From the NCBI RefSeq assembly GCF_004359985.1, contig NZ_SMRO01000003.1:852206-916205 (forward strand): DNA of 64,000 nucleotides, written 5' to 3'. Below, in pieces: positions 1-8,624 of this stretch. Every line of letters begins with the position of its first letter. Position 1 is the first letter of the stretch. The stretch comes from Paraburkholderia flava. Its GTDB lineage: Bacteria > Pseudomonadota > Gammaproteobacteria > Burkholderiales > Burkholderiaceae. The notes under the pieces were generated by a model that did not search any database, had not been told where the DNA came from, and saw only the letters and a list, made by a program, of their open reading frames with translations. A program made the translations under genes and the position numbers.

Positions 1-2
1 GC

Positions 3-920
3 GATCGCGGCATTCCGAAGAACTATCGGCAGATGCACGGCTTCGGGTCGCACACGTTCTCGTTCATCAACGCGAACAACGAGCGCTTCTGGGTGAAGTT
101 CCACTTCAAGTCGTTGAACGGCATCGAGAACTACAGCGACGCTGAAGCGGCGCAGGTCGTAGCCGGCGATCGCGAAAGCGCGCAGCGCGATCTCGTCACG
201 AGTATCGATGAAGGCCGTTTTCCGAAGTGGGCGTTCCGCATTCAGGTGATGCCCGAGGCCGATGCGGCGAAGGTGCCGTACAACCCGTTCGACATCACGA
301 AGATCTGGCCGCATAGCGACTATCCGCTGATCGACGTTGGCACGATCGAGCTGAACCGCAACGCGCAGAATTATTTCGCCGATGTCGAGCAGGCGGCGTT
401 CACGCCGGCGAACGTGGTGCCGGGCATCGGCTTCTCGCCGGACCGTCTGTTGCAGGGTCGTTTGTTCTCGTACGGCGACACGCAACGCTACCGGCTCGGC
501 GTGAACCATCACCAGATTCCGGTGAACGCATCGCGCTGCCCGTTTCACCATTCGTTCCATCGCGACGGCGCGATGCGAGCGGACGGCAACCTCGGGGGAA
601 CGGTGAATTACGAGCCGAGCCGCTTCGGCGATTTCGCGCAAGACCGCAATGCGATCGAACCGCCGCTCGCGGCCGGTGCAGTCGACCATTACGACCATCG
701 CGAAGACGACGATTACTACAGCCAGCCGGCAGCGTTGTTCAAGCTCTTCGACGCCGCGCATCGCGAGCGCCTGTTCGCGAACATCGCGCGGTCGATCAAG
801 GGTGTGCCGGACGAAATCATTGCGCGGCAGGTCGAGCATTTCCGTCGCATCGATCCGGCGTATGCGGAAGGTGTGGTTGCAGCACTCGTGAAGCTCGACG
901 AAGCGACCGCAGCGAAGTAA
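3..920 (+). CDS. katA: Catalase, monofunctional heme type (3' part)
   Basis: The reading frame is open from the window edge, so the N-terminal part, including the distal His, lies upstream. Visible are the catalase signatures [17 protein letters not shown], the run from [12 protein letters not shown] to the heme-binding segment [14 protein letters not shown] (its Tyr is the expected proximal heme ligand), and the NHHQIPVN segment. The C-terminus ends shortly after a typical catalase helical tail, without a flavodoxin-like extension, so this is the small-subunit class. It should dismutate hydrogen peroxide in the cytoplasm. Dps follows about 390 bases downstream on the same strand, which suggests a peroxide-defence locus. 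Family assignment is secure; the katA symbol is by family and the full length cannot be judged. Confidence 0.95.
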   Translation, partial: DRGIPKNYRQMHGFGSHTFSFINANNERFWVKFHFKSLNGIENYSDAEAAQVVAGDRESAQRDLVTSIDEGRFPKWAFRIQVMPEADAAKVPYNPFDITKIWPHSDYPLIDVGTIELNRNAQNYFADVEQAAFTPANVVPGIGFSPDRLLQGRLFSYGDTQRYRLGVNHHQIPVNASRCPFHHSFHRDGAMRADGNLGGTVNYEPSRFGDFAQDRNAIEPPLAAGAVDHYDHREDDDYYSQPAALFKLFDAAHRERLFANIARSIKGVPDEIIARQVEHFRRIDPAYAEGVVAALVKLDEATAAK

Positions 921-985
921 CAGGGAACAGCGGTGGGGCGCATTACGCTCCACCGGTTTTGAAGACGAATCGAAGGAGAACGATC

Positions 986-1150
986 ATGATCCAGATGATG
1001 ATGGCAGGCATCGGCGGAAACGCATTCGCGCAGCACGCGTACCGCCTGCGAGGCGCCGCATTCGTGCGGAAAATGACCGGACTTGCGGTCGTCGGCAGCG
1101 GCTTCGCGGTGATCTTCGCGCACGGTCTGCAGCACCTGACCGGCGCGTGA
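986..1150 (+). CDS. Small hypothetical protein (54 aa)
   Basis: A short frame between catalase and dps begins at an ATG preceded by a good AAGGAG ribosome-binding site about 8 bases upstream. The protein is Met-rich at its start (MIQMMM) and ends in a hydrophobic segment (LAVVGSGFAVIFAHGL, about residues 34-49) that could be one membrane helix. I do not recognise the family. The well-placed Shine-Dalgarno and the position between two peroxide-defence genes favour a real gene over chance. An in-frame ATG further upstream at 959 lacks a comparable ribosome-binding site. Confidence 0.5.
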   Translation: MIQMMMAGIGGNAFAQHAYRLRGAAFVRKMTGLAVVGSGFAVIFAHGLQHLTGA

Positions 1151-1310
1151 CGGGTGCATGAGGCAACGCCGCCGGACAGCCGTGGCGCGGGGCTGCAGCG
1201 CATAGAACACGGGCTTTCTACGCTACACTGTCGGGCGTTCGAGCAACCGGGTTGTCTGTCGTCAATCCGGAGCCGCCGACCGGTTCGCATCACTCTTCAA
1301 AGGAGTCATC

Positions 1311-1802
1311 ATGGCCAAAAAAGCAACCTCCGTACCGCACGTCAACATCGGCATCAGCGACAAGGACCGCAAGAAGATTGCGGAAGGTCTGTCGCGTCTG
1401 CTGGCGGATACGTACACGCTATATCTGAAGACGCACAATTTTCACTGGAACGTCACGGGTCCGATGTTCAACACGCTGCATCTGATGTTCGAGACGCAGT
1501 ACACCGAACTCGCGATGGCAGTCGATGCGATCGCCGAACGTATCCGTGCGCTGGGCGTGGCCGCGCCGGGCAGCTACAAGGAATTCGCGAAGCTGTCGTC
1601 GATTCCCGAAGCGGACGGCGTGCCGGCTGCTGAAGAAATGATTCGCCAACTGGTGGAAGGTCAGGAAGCGGTCGTGCGCACGGCGCGCGAAATTTTCCCT
1701 GCGACCGAAGCGGCGAACGACGAACCGACCGCCGACCTGCTGACGCAACGCATGCAGACGCACGAAAAGACCGCGTGGATGCTGCGTTCGATGCTGGCGT
1801 AA
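1311..1802 (+). CDS. dps: DNA starvation/stationary phase protection protein Dps
   Basis: A 163-residue ferritin-like protein of normal Dps length. It has the Dps ferroxidase signature: [22 protein letters not shown] supplies the His and Asp/Glu ligands of the inter-subunit iron site, and the [13 protein letters not shown] turn follows. Dps forms dodecamers that oxidise and store iron using hydrogen peroxide and shield DNA. AAAGGAG lies just ahead of the ATG. The neighbouring catalase supports OxyR-type control, but I could not define an operator. A strong hairpin and T-tract ends the unit about 60 bases after the stop. Confidence 0.96.
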   Translation: MAKKATSVPHVNIGISDKDRKKIAEGLSRLLADTYTLYLKTHNFHWNVTGPMFNTLHLMFETQYTELAMAVDAIAERIRALGVAAPGSYKEFAKLSSIPEADGVPAAEEMIRQLVEGQEAVVRTAREIFPATEAANDEPTADLLTQRMQTHEKTAWMLRSMLA

Positions 1803-1862
1803 AGCTGTTCGCGGGTTGCGCCATGTGGCGGTGACCCGCGTCGATGGAAGTGTGTAGATGCG

Positions 1863-1897
1863 GCCCGACAGGCCTTGCCTGTTGGGCTGTTTTTTTT
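1863..1897 (+). terminator. Rho-independent terminator after dps
   Basis: An 11-base arm GCCCGACAGGC pairs with GCCTGTTGGGC across a 3-base loop (one G-U type pair) and is followed by a run of eight T. It lies between dps and ubiA on the plus strand. Confidence 0.85.
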
Positions 1898-1995
1898 GTG
1901 CGAACTGTTTGTGTTGCCTAGCTCCGCTGCCGCGTAGTGGACGACACGACGCGCCGCTGCTCTAGAATATCGGCATCGTCTTGATCCGTACCGCC

Positions 1996-2859
1996 ATGTT
2001 CGCCCGACTTCCGCTTTACCTGCGCCTTGTCCGAATGGACAAACCGATCGGCAGCCTGCTGCTGCTGTGGCCGACGCTCAACGCGCTGTGGATTGCGTCG
2101 GGTGGCCACCCGACGCCGCAACTGCTCGTGATCTTCGTGGTCGGCACGCTGCTGATGCGCTCGGCGGGCTGTGCAATCAACGACTACGCGGACCGCGATT
2201 TCGATCGCCATGTGAAGCGCACCGTCGACCGTCCGTTGACCTCGGGCAAGATCGCCGCGTGGGAAGCGATCGCGCTTGCCACCGGGCTGTCGCTGCTCGC
2301 GTTCCTGCTGATCCTGCCGCTCAATACGCTGACGAAGGAACTGTCGGTTGTCGCGTTGTTCGTTGCCGGTTCGTATCCGTTCATGAAGCGATTCTTCGCG
2401 CTGCCGCAGGCGTATCTCGGCATCGCGTTCGGCTTCGGGATTCCGATGGCGTTCGCCGCGATCCAGAATCACGTGCCGATGCTCGGGTGGGCGATGCTGG
2501 TCGCGAACATATTCTGGTCGCTGGCCTACGATACCGAATACGCGATGGTCGATCGCGACGACGACATCAAGATCGGCATCCGCACATCGGCGCTGACATT
2601 CGGCCGTTTCGACGTGCTTGCCGTGATGCTGTGCTATGCGGGAACGCTCGGCATCTATGCGGTGATCGCCGTGATGCTCGGCTTCGGTGTCGTGTTCTGG
2701 CTCGGCTGGGCGGCAGCGGTTGCGTGTGCGATCTATCACTATCGGCTGATTCGCGACCGCGATCGTATGCAGTGCTTCGCGGCATTCCGGCACAACAACT
2801 GGCTGGGCGGTGCACTGTTCGCGGGGATTGCCGCGCACTACATGATCGCTGCGCTGTGA
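1996..2859 (+). CDS. ubiA: 4-hydroxybenzoate octaprenyltransferase
   Basis: A polytopic membrane prenyltransferase of 287 residues that attaches the polyprenyl tail to 4-hydroxybenzoate in ubiquinone synthesis. The two Asp-rich magnesium-diphosphate motifs are visible: NDYADRDFD (residues 62-70) and [12 protein letters not shown] (179-190), with about eight to nine hydrophobic helices. The ATG giving [20 protein letters not shown] was chosen because it matches the usual N-terminus; an upstream in-frame TTG at 1981 is less likely. A TAGAAT hexamer about 30 bases upstream may be its -10 box. Confidence 0.96.
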   Translation: MFARLPLYLRLVRMDKPIGSLLLLWPTLNALWIASGGHPTPQLLVIFVVGTLLMRSAGCAINDYADRDFDRHVKRTVDRPLTSGKIAAWEAIALATGLSLLAFLLILPLNTLTKELSVVALFVAGSYPFMKRFFALPQAYLGIAFGFGIPMAFAAIQNHVPMLGWAMLVANIFWSLAYDTEYAMVDRDDDIKIGIRTSALTFGRFDVLAVMLCYAGTLGIYAVIAVMLGFGVVFWLGWAAAVACAIYHYRLIRDRDRMQCFAAFRHNNWLGGALFAGIAAHYMIAAL

Positions 2860-2917
2860 TCGAGGCACGTAGGCGTCCATGCGCATGCGCGCATGTACGC
2901 CTACGGTGGTAACCCGC

Positions 2918-3733
2918 TTACTGCTTGCCGAATTCCTCGCCCATTTCCTTCGCGCGCGCATCCGCGGCCAGCGCGCCGCGCACGATCGCATCCTTCACGC
3001 CTTGAGCATCGAACGCTGCAAGTGCAGCTGCCGTCGTGCCGCCCTTCGACGTCACACGCTCGCGCAACACAGCAGGCGATTCCGTCGATTGCGCGGCAAG
3101 CTGAGCCGCACCGGTGAACGTCGACACGGCGAGCGCGCGACCCTGTTCATCGTCCATACCCAGTTGACGAGCAGCCTCCTGCAACGCCTCGATGAAATAA
3201 AACACGTACGCCGGCCCGCTCCCCGAGATCGCCGTGACCGCGTCGATCTTCGCTTCGTCGTCGAACCAGACCGTCTGGCCTACCGCACCCAGCACCTGTG
3301 ACGCGAGTTCACGACCAGCGTCATCGACACCCGACGTCGCGACAAGCCCCGTCACCCCCATGCCGATCAGCGCAGGCGTGTTCGGCATCGTGCGCACGAT
3401 GCGCACATGACCATTCAACCAGCGCGACAGGTCCGCCGAACGGATGCCCGCGACGATCGTGATCACCAGATGTGCCGCGCCGACATACGGCGCGAGTGCT
3501 TCGGCGACGTTGCGTGCGACCTGCGGTTTCACGGCAAGCACGATCGCATCGTATGACGCGAGGTCGGCGTCGGCCACTGCGCCGGTGCGAACACCGAACT
3601 GCTGCGCGAGGCGCGCGCGTGCCTCTTCATTGGGATCGATCGCGTACAGATCGGCCGGCGCGGTGCCGCGCTTGACGAGACCGCCGATGAGCGCGGCGGC
3701 CATGTTGCCGCCGCCGATGAAGGCAATTTTCAT
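2918..3733 (-). CDS. proC: Pyrroline-5-carboxylate reductase
   Basis: A 271-residue NAD(P)H-dependent reductase catalysing the last step of proline synthesis. It begins with the Rossmann motif IAFIGGGNMAAALIGG, carries the central AVKPQV segment and has the ProC signature around AISGSGPAYVFYFIEAL, followed by the dimerisation domain. It starts 15 bases after the yggS stop, so the two are co-transcribed. This yggS-proC pairing is common in bacteria. Confidence 0.96.
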   Translation of the reverse strand: MKIAFIGGGNMAAALIGGLVKRGTAPADLYAIDPNEEARARLAQQFGVRTGAVADADLASYDAIVLAVKPQVARNVAEALAPYVGAAHLVITIVAGIRSADLSRWLNGHVRIVRTMPNTPALIGMGVTGLVATSGVDDAGRELASQVLGAVGQTVWFDDEAKIDAVTAISGSGPAYVFYFIEALQEAARQLGMDDEQGRALAVSTFTGAAQLAAQSTESPAVLRERVTSKGGTTAAALAAFDAQGVKDAIVRGALAADARAKEMGEEFGKQ

Positions 3734-3748
3734 GATGGTGGTGAGTGT

Positions 3749-4447
3749 TTAGTGAGAGTAATCGCGGGCGCCGAAAATTGCGGTGCCGACACGGACCATC
3801 GTCGAGCCTTCGAGCACGGCGGCTTCGAGATCGCCCGACATGCCCATCGATAGCGTATCGAGTTGCAGCCCGTGTGTGCGTAGCGTGTCGAATAGTTCGC
3901 GTAGCACGCGATGCGGCACACGCTGTTCGTCGACGTTACCTGCAGGCTCCGGAATGGCCATCAGCCCGCGCAATCGCAAGCGCGGCAGCGCGGCGATTGC
4001 CTGCGCGACGCTCGACGCTTCAACAGGCACGACACCGCTCTTCGACGCTTCACCGCTGACGTTCACCTGCAGGCACACGTTGAGCGGCGGCAGATTGTCG
4101 GGACGCTGTTCGGAGAGACGCTGCGCGATCTTCAGCCGGTCGACCGAATGCACCCAGTCGAACTGCTCGGCGACCGGCCGCGTCTTGTTCGACTGCAGCG
4201 GACCGATGAAATGCCATTCGATCGATGCACGCAGATCGACCAGCGCCTCGAGCTTGGTTTGCGCTTCCTGCACGTAGTTTTCGCCGAACGCGCGCTGGCC
4301 GGCCGCGTGGGCCGCGCGCACGTCTTCGGCGGGGAAAGTTTTCGATACCGCGAGCAGCATCACCGTGCCCGGGTCGCGGCCGGCGAGCTGCGCGGCGAGC
4401 GCGATGCGCTGTTGCACGGCGAAGAGGTTGTGAACGAGATCGGGCAT
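3749..4447 (-). CDS. yggS: PLP homeostasis protein, YggS/PROSC family
   Basis: A 232-residue single-domain PLP-binding protein with the alanine racemase-like TIM barrel. The PLP lysine is K36 in LLAVSKTFP. Further family landmarks are the FGENYVQEA and WHFIGPLQSNK motifs and the SMGMSGDLEAAV phosphate-binding segment near the C-terminus. Members bind PLP and keep vitamin B6 and amino-acid pools balanced; no enzyme activity is established. It is the first gene of the two-gene unit with proC. Confidence 0.95.
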   Translation of the reverse strand: MPDLVHNLFAVQQRIALAAQLAGRDPGTVMLLAVSKTFPAEDVRAAHAAGQRAFGENYVQEAQTKLEALVDLRASIEWHFIGPLQSNKTRPVAEQFDWVHSVDRLKIAQRLSEQRPDNLPPLNVCLQVNVSGEASKSGVVPVEASSVAQAIAALPRLRLRGLMAIPEPAGNVDEQRVPHRVLRELFDTLRTHGLQLDTLSMGMSGDLEAAVLEGSTMVRVGTAIFGARDYSH

Positions 4448-4546
4448 GAGGTCGGATTGCAGCAGGACGATGACCCGATTATACGGACGCTGGTGCGCAC
4501 CGCCGACCTGGCCGATCGGCCAGGTGGCGGCGATGAACCTGCTCCG

Positions 4547-5773
4547 TTACGCTGACAACATGTGCTCGACGAGTTCGACCCAGTGCGCGACGGGCATCGA
4601 CGTCCCGCTTTGCAGATGAGAGATGCAACCGACGTTTGCCGAGACGATCATCTGCGGTTCGAGCGCGCTCAGTTTTTCGAGCTTCTGGTTGCGCAGCGTG
4701 TACGACAGCGTGGGCTGCGTGAGCGAGTAGGTGCCGGCGGAGCCGCAGCACAGATGGCTGTCGACGGGCAGTCGCACATCGATGCCGAGCGCAGTCAGCA
4801 GATGCTCGACCTTGCCGCGTATCTGCTGGCCGTGCTGCAGCGTACACGGCGGATGGAACGCGACCGTATGCACGGCGCGGCGTCGCGCGAGGCCGGTCAG
4901 CGACTCTTCGAACTCGGGCAGGATTTCGGAGATGTCGCGAGTCAGCTCGACGATGCGTCGCGCCTTGTCCGCGTACGCCGGATCGTCGCGCAGCAGGTGC
5001 GCGTATTCCATCACGGTCACGCCGCAGCCCGACGCGTTCATCACGATCGCTTCCGCGCCCTGTTCGACGTGCGGCCACCACGCGTCGATGTTCGCGCGGA
5101 TGTCGTCGAGTGCTTCGTCGTGATAGCCGAGATGCAGGCGGATCGCGCCGCAGCAGCCCGCTTCGGGCGCGATGACGGTCTGCACGCCGAGCGCATCGAG
5201 CACGCGGGCGGTCGCGATGTTGACGTTCGGCATCATCGAGGGCTGCACGCAGCCGGCGAGCATCAGCATCTTGCGCGGATGGGTCGCGGTGGGCCATTCG
5301 AGCGGGCGTTGTCGCGCGGGCACCTTGTCGCGCAGCTTCTTCGGCAGCAGCCGGCGCACGTGCTGGCCGAACAGCATCGCGGGCGTGAACAGCGCACTGT
5401 TCGGCACGAAGCTCGCCAGCATGCGACGCGTCAAGCGCTGGCCGACCGGTCGACGGATCTTCTCTTCGGTGAGCTTGCGGCCAATCTCGACGAGACGTCC
5501 GTACTGCACGCCGGACGGACACGTCGTCTCGCAACTGCGGCAGGTGAGGCAACGGTCGAGGTGAGTCTGCGTGCTACGCGTCACCGGCGCACCTTCGACC
5601 ATCTGCTTGATCAGGTAGATGCGGCCGCGCGGACCGTCGAGTTCGTCGCCGAGCAGTTGATACGTCGGGCAGGTCGCCGTGCAGAAACCGCAGTGCACGC
5701 ATTTGCGCAGAATCGCGTCGGCCTCGTCGCCTTCCGGTGTATTGCGGATGAAGTCCGCGAGGTTCGTCTGCAT
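4547..5773 (-). CDS. glcF: Glycolate oxidase iron-sulfur subunit
   Basis: A 408-residue protein with two ferredoxin-type clusters, C25-x2-C28-x2-C31-x3-C35 and C75-x2-C78-x2-C81-x3-C85. Two cysteine-rich CCG domains follow (GCCGAIRLHLG and CCGSAGTY) and probably ligate a further Fe-S cluster. It is the electron-transfer subunit of the membrane-associated GlcDEF complex that oxidises glycolate to glyoxylate. The ATG giving MQTNLADFIR starts 8 bases after glcE ends; the frame stays open far upstream, but that part is the shadow of glcE. Confidence 0.95.
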   Translation of the reverse strand: MQTNLADFIRNTPEGDEADAILRKCVHCGFCTATCPTYQLLGDELDGPRGRIYLIKQMVEGAPVTRSTQTHLDRCLTCRSCETTCPSGVQYGRLVEIGRKLTEEKIRRPVGQRLTRRMLASFVPNSALFTPAMLFGQHVRRLLPKKLRDKVPARQRPLEWPTATHPRKMLMLAGCVQPSMMPNVNIATARVLDALGVQTVIAPEAGCCGAIRLHLGYHDEALDDIRANIDAWWPHVEQGAEAIVMNASGCGVTVMEYAHLLRDDPAYADKARRIVELTRDISEILPEFEESLTGLARRRAVHTVAFHPPCTLQHGQQIRGKVEHLLTALGIDVRLPVDSHLCCGSAGTYSLTQPTLSYTLRNQKLEKLSALEPQMIVSANVGCISHLQSGTSMPVAHWVELVEHMLSA

Positions 5774-5781
5774 CGTGTCCC

Positions 5782-6870
5782 TTAGAAATCGGGATACAAC
5801 CGGCCGCGATTGAAGATGCGGGCGGGGTCGAACGCGGCCTTGAGGCCGCGGTGGATTTTCATCAGCGGCGCGGGCAGCGGCGTGAATACACCGGAGCTGC
5901 GATCGTAGCCGTGACCGGTGCGGAAGATGGTCGCGTGGCCGCCGGCCTGCTTCGCGCTCATGCGTACGGTTTGCGCGTCGGTGTCGGTGATCCACCATCG
6001 CTGCGCGCCGCCCCATTCCATCAGTTGCGCGCCGGGCAACTGCAAAGGCTCGGTGATGGTCGGCAACGCGAGGCGCCACAACGCGGCCTTCGGTGCGATC
6101 GCCGAGAAGAACGGATCGGTCTGTTCGCGCAGGCCGGCCCAGAAGCGTTCGGCCTCGACCGCGTCGACCACCTCGCCGCCAAGCGATGACTTCGCCGCTT
6201 TCACTGCGGCTTCCGCGCCGCCGAGCCGCAGCGCGAGCGTGCCGTTGCGCCATGCGCTCGCGGTGATCGGCAGCGGTCGGCCGCCCCATTCGTTGAGCTT
6301 GCGGACGGCATCGGTGCCGTTCATGTCGAACTTCAGCGTGGCCTCGGTCTTCGCGCGCGGCAGCACTTTCACCGACAGTTCGAGGATCAGCGCGAGCGTG
6401 CCGAGCGAGCCGGCCAGCAGCCGCGACACATCGTAGCCCGCGACGTTCTTCACGACCTGTCCACCGAAGTGCAGCACCTGGCCGTTGCCGTTCATCACGA
6501 CCGCGCCGAGCACGAAGTCGCGAGGCGCACCTGCAGTGGGGCGGCGCGGTCCTGCGATACCGGCCGCGATGCAACCGCCGAACGTGGCCTGCGCGCCGAA
6601 GTGAGGCGGCTCGAACGGCAGCATCTGGTCGTGTTCGGCGAGCGCCGCTTCGATCTCGAGGAGCGGTGTGCCGGCGCGCGCGGTGATGACGAGTTCGGCG
6701 GGGTCGTAGGAAACGATGCCGCGATGGGCGCGCGTGTCGAGGATTTCACCTTCCAGCGTTTGACCGTACCAGTCCTTCGTGCCCCCGCCGCGAATGCGCA
6801 ATGCACGCCCCGCTGCGGTAGCCGAGCGGATTCGCTCGGACCAGCTAGCGACGATGTCTTCCTCTTCCAT
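5782..6870 (-). CDS. glcE: Glycolate oxidase FAD-binding subunit
   Basis: A 362-residue FAD_binding_4 protein, shorter than GlcD as is usual for GlcE. It shows RIRGGGTKDWYGQ near the start, the FAD-contacting segment FGGCIAAGIAGPRRP, and FGGQVVKNVAGYDVSRLLAGSLGTLGL-like residues in the middle of the fold. It is the second flavin subunit of glycolate oxidase. The ATG giving MEEEDIVASW was chosen over upstream in-frame starts whose sequence does not resemble the family. It lies about 195 bases downstream of glcD with a terminator between them, so glcEF may depend on read-through or on its own promoter. Confidence 0.93.
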   Translation of the reverse strand: MEEEDIVASWSERIRSATAAGRALRIRGGGTKDWYGQTLEGEILDTRAHRGIVSYDPAELVITARAGTPLLEIEAALAEHDQMLPFEPPHFGAQATFGGCIAAGIAGPRRPTAGAPRDFVLGAVVMNGNGQVLHFGGQVVKNVAGYDVSRLLAGSLGTLALILELSVKVLPRAKTEATLKFDMNGTDAVRKLNEWGGRPLPITASAWRNGTLALRLGGAEAAVKAAKSSLGGEVVDAVEAERFWAGLREQTDPFFSAIAPKAALWRLALPTITEPLQLPGAQLMEWGGAQRWWITDTDAQTVRMSAKQAGGHATIFRTGHGYDRSSGVFTPLPAPLMKIHRGLKAAFDPARIFNRGRLYPDF

Positions 6871-7000
6871 GGTGCCTTGCCTGGTTGTCGCCTGATTGTC
6901 TTTGCTTCGATTGTACCGGGCAGGACCGCGCTGGCAACCCGGAGCGGCCCCTAGGCCGTGGACCGACCCTGCAGCAGATGACGCACGGGGGCAGGACAAA

Positions 7001-7040
7001 AGAAAACGCGGCCATGCGTGACGCACGGCCGCGTTTCTTT
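7001..7040 (-). terminator. Terminator between glcD and glcE
   Basis: AAACGCGGCC and GGCCGCGTTT form a 10-bp stem with a further inner TGCGT/ACGCA pairing. On the minus strand it is followed by TTTTCTTTTG. It sits 26 bases past the glcD stop. Both flanks are T-rich on their own strand, so it could act in either direction. Confidence 0.7.
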
Positions 7041-7065
7041 GGTTATGTCCGGCATGCGGACGGCA

Positions 7066-8586
7066 TCAGAAGCGGGGCAGCTCGGGATGCGGCAGCAGGC
7101 CGCCGCGGATATGCATCTTCCCGTACTCGGCACAGCGAGCGCGTGTGGGGATGCCCTTGTCGGGGTTCAGCAGACGGGCCGGATCGAATGCACGCTTCAC
7201 CGCATGGAACGTATCGCGTTCTTCCGGCGAGAACTGCACGCACATCGAATTGATCTTCTCGATGCCGACGCCGTGTTCGCCCGTCACCGTGCCGCCGAGT
7301 TCGACGCAGGCCTCGAGAATATCGGCGCCGAACGCTTCGGCGCGATGCCATTCGTCGAGATCGTTGCCGTTGAACAGGATGAGCGGATGCATGTTGCCGT
7401 CGCCTGCATGGAACACGTTCATGCAGCGCAGCCGATACTTCTCTTCCATCGCTTCGATACGCGCAAGCAGCGGACCGATGCTGCGGCGCGGCACCGTGCC
7501 GTCCATGCAGTAGTAATCGGGCGAAATGCGGCCGGCTGCGGGGAATGCGTTCTTGCGTCCCGACCAGAAGCGTAGCCGCTCGCTTTCCGAACGCGAGATC
7601 TGGATGCGGGTCGCGCCGTGTTCGCGCAGCACCGCAGTCATCCGGACGATTTCATCGGCGACTTCTTCAGGCGTGCCGTCCGATTCGCACAGCAGGATCG
7701 CGGCTGCGTCGAGATCGTAGCCGGCGTTGACGAAGCCTTCGACTGCACGCGTCGCCGGCTTGTCCATCATCTCGAGGCCGGCGGGAATGATGCCGGCCGC
7801 GATGATCTCGGCTACGGCGTTGCCGCCTTTCACGACGTCGTCGAAACTCGCCATCACGACCTGCGCGGTCTGCGGCTTCGGGATCAGCTTGACGGTGACC
7901 TCGGTCACGATCGCGAACATCCCTTCGCTGCCGATCAGCACCGCGAGCAGATCGAGCCCGGGTGCATCGGGGCTCAGCGAACCGAATTCGACGACATCGC
8001 CGTCCATCGTCACCGCGCGCACGCGCAGCACGTTGTGAACCGTCAGCCCGTACTTGAGGCAGTGCACGCCGCCCGAATTCTCCGACACGTTGCCGCCGAT
8101 CGTGCACGCGATCTGCGATGAGGGATCGGGTGCGTAGTACAGCCCGTAAGGCGCGGCGGCTTCCGAGATCGCGAGATTGCGCACGCCGGGCTGCACGGTG
8201 GCCGTGCGCGCATACGAGTCGACCTCGACGATCTTGCGAAAGCGCGCCAGCGACACGACGATGCCGTGCCGTATCGGCATCGCGCCACCCGACAGCCCGG
8301 TGCCCGCACCACGCGGCACGATCGGTACATCGAGCCGGTTGCAGATCTGCACGATGCGCTGCACCTGCGATTCCGTTTCCGGCAGCACGACCGCGAGCGG
8401 CAGACGACGATACGCCGCGAGCCCATCGCATTCGTACGCGGTCGTGTCTTCCTCGCGATACAGCAGACAGTGTGTGGGCAGCACGGCCATCAATGCTTGC
8501 ACGACTTCGCGCTGACGCTGCGCGAGCACGTCGGCCGACAGCTCGGCGGGCGTGTTCAGGTCTTCGGTTGCTGCGACCTCTTTCAT
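7066..8586 (-). CDS. glcD: Glycolate oxidase catalytic subunit (FAD-linked)
   Basis: A 506-residue flavoprotein of the D-2-hydroxyacid oxidase family. The N-terminal FAD domain has VPIVPRGAGTGLSGGA; the C-terminal domain has FHAGDGNMHPLILF and the GEHGVG motif (TVTGEHGVGIEKI). It should be the catalytic subunit of GlcDEF. The ATG giving MKEVAATEDL lies 38 bases after the upstream dehydrogenase ends; a GTG at 8637 would overlap that gene by 13 bases and is less likely. The two flavoenzymes share architecture but differ throughout, so they are old paralogues rather than a recent copy. Confidence 0.95.
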   Translation of the reverse strand: MKEVAATEDLNTPAELSADVLAQRQREVVQALMAVLPTHCLLYREEDTTAYECDGLAAYRRLPLAVVLPETESQVQRIVQICNRLDVPIVPRGAGTGLSGGAMPIRHGIVVSLARFRKIVEVDSYARTATVQPGVRNLAISEAAAPYGLYYAPDPSSQIACTIGGNVSENSGGVHCLKYGLTVHNVLRVRAVTMDGDVVEFGSLSPDAPGLDLLAVLIGSEGMFAIVTEVTVKLIPKPQTAQVVMASFDDVVKGGNAVAEIIAAGIIPAGLEMMDKPATRAVEGFVNAGYDLDAAAILLCESDGTPEEVADEIVRMTAVLREHGATRIQISRSESERLRFWSGRKNAFPAAGRISPDYYCMDGTVPRRSIGPLLARIEAMEEKYRLRCMNVFHAGDGNMHPLILFNGNDLDEWHRAEAFGADILEACVELGGTVTGEHGVGIEKINSMCVQFSPEERDTFHAVKRAFDPARLLNPDKGIPTRARCAEYGKMHIRGGLLPHPELPRF

Positions 8587-8624
8587 GTCCGGGCGCTCCG
8601 TATTGTCACGCTGGTTACGCTGCT

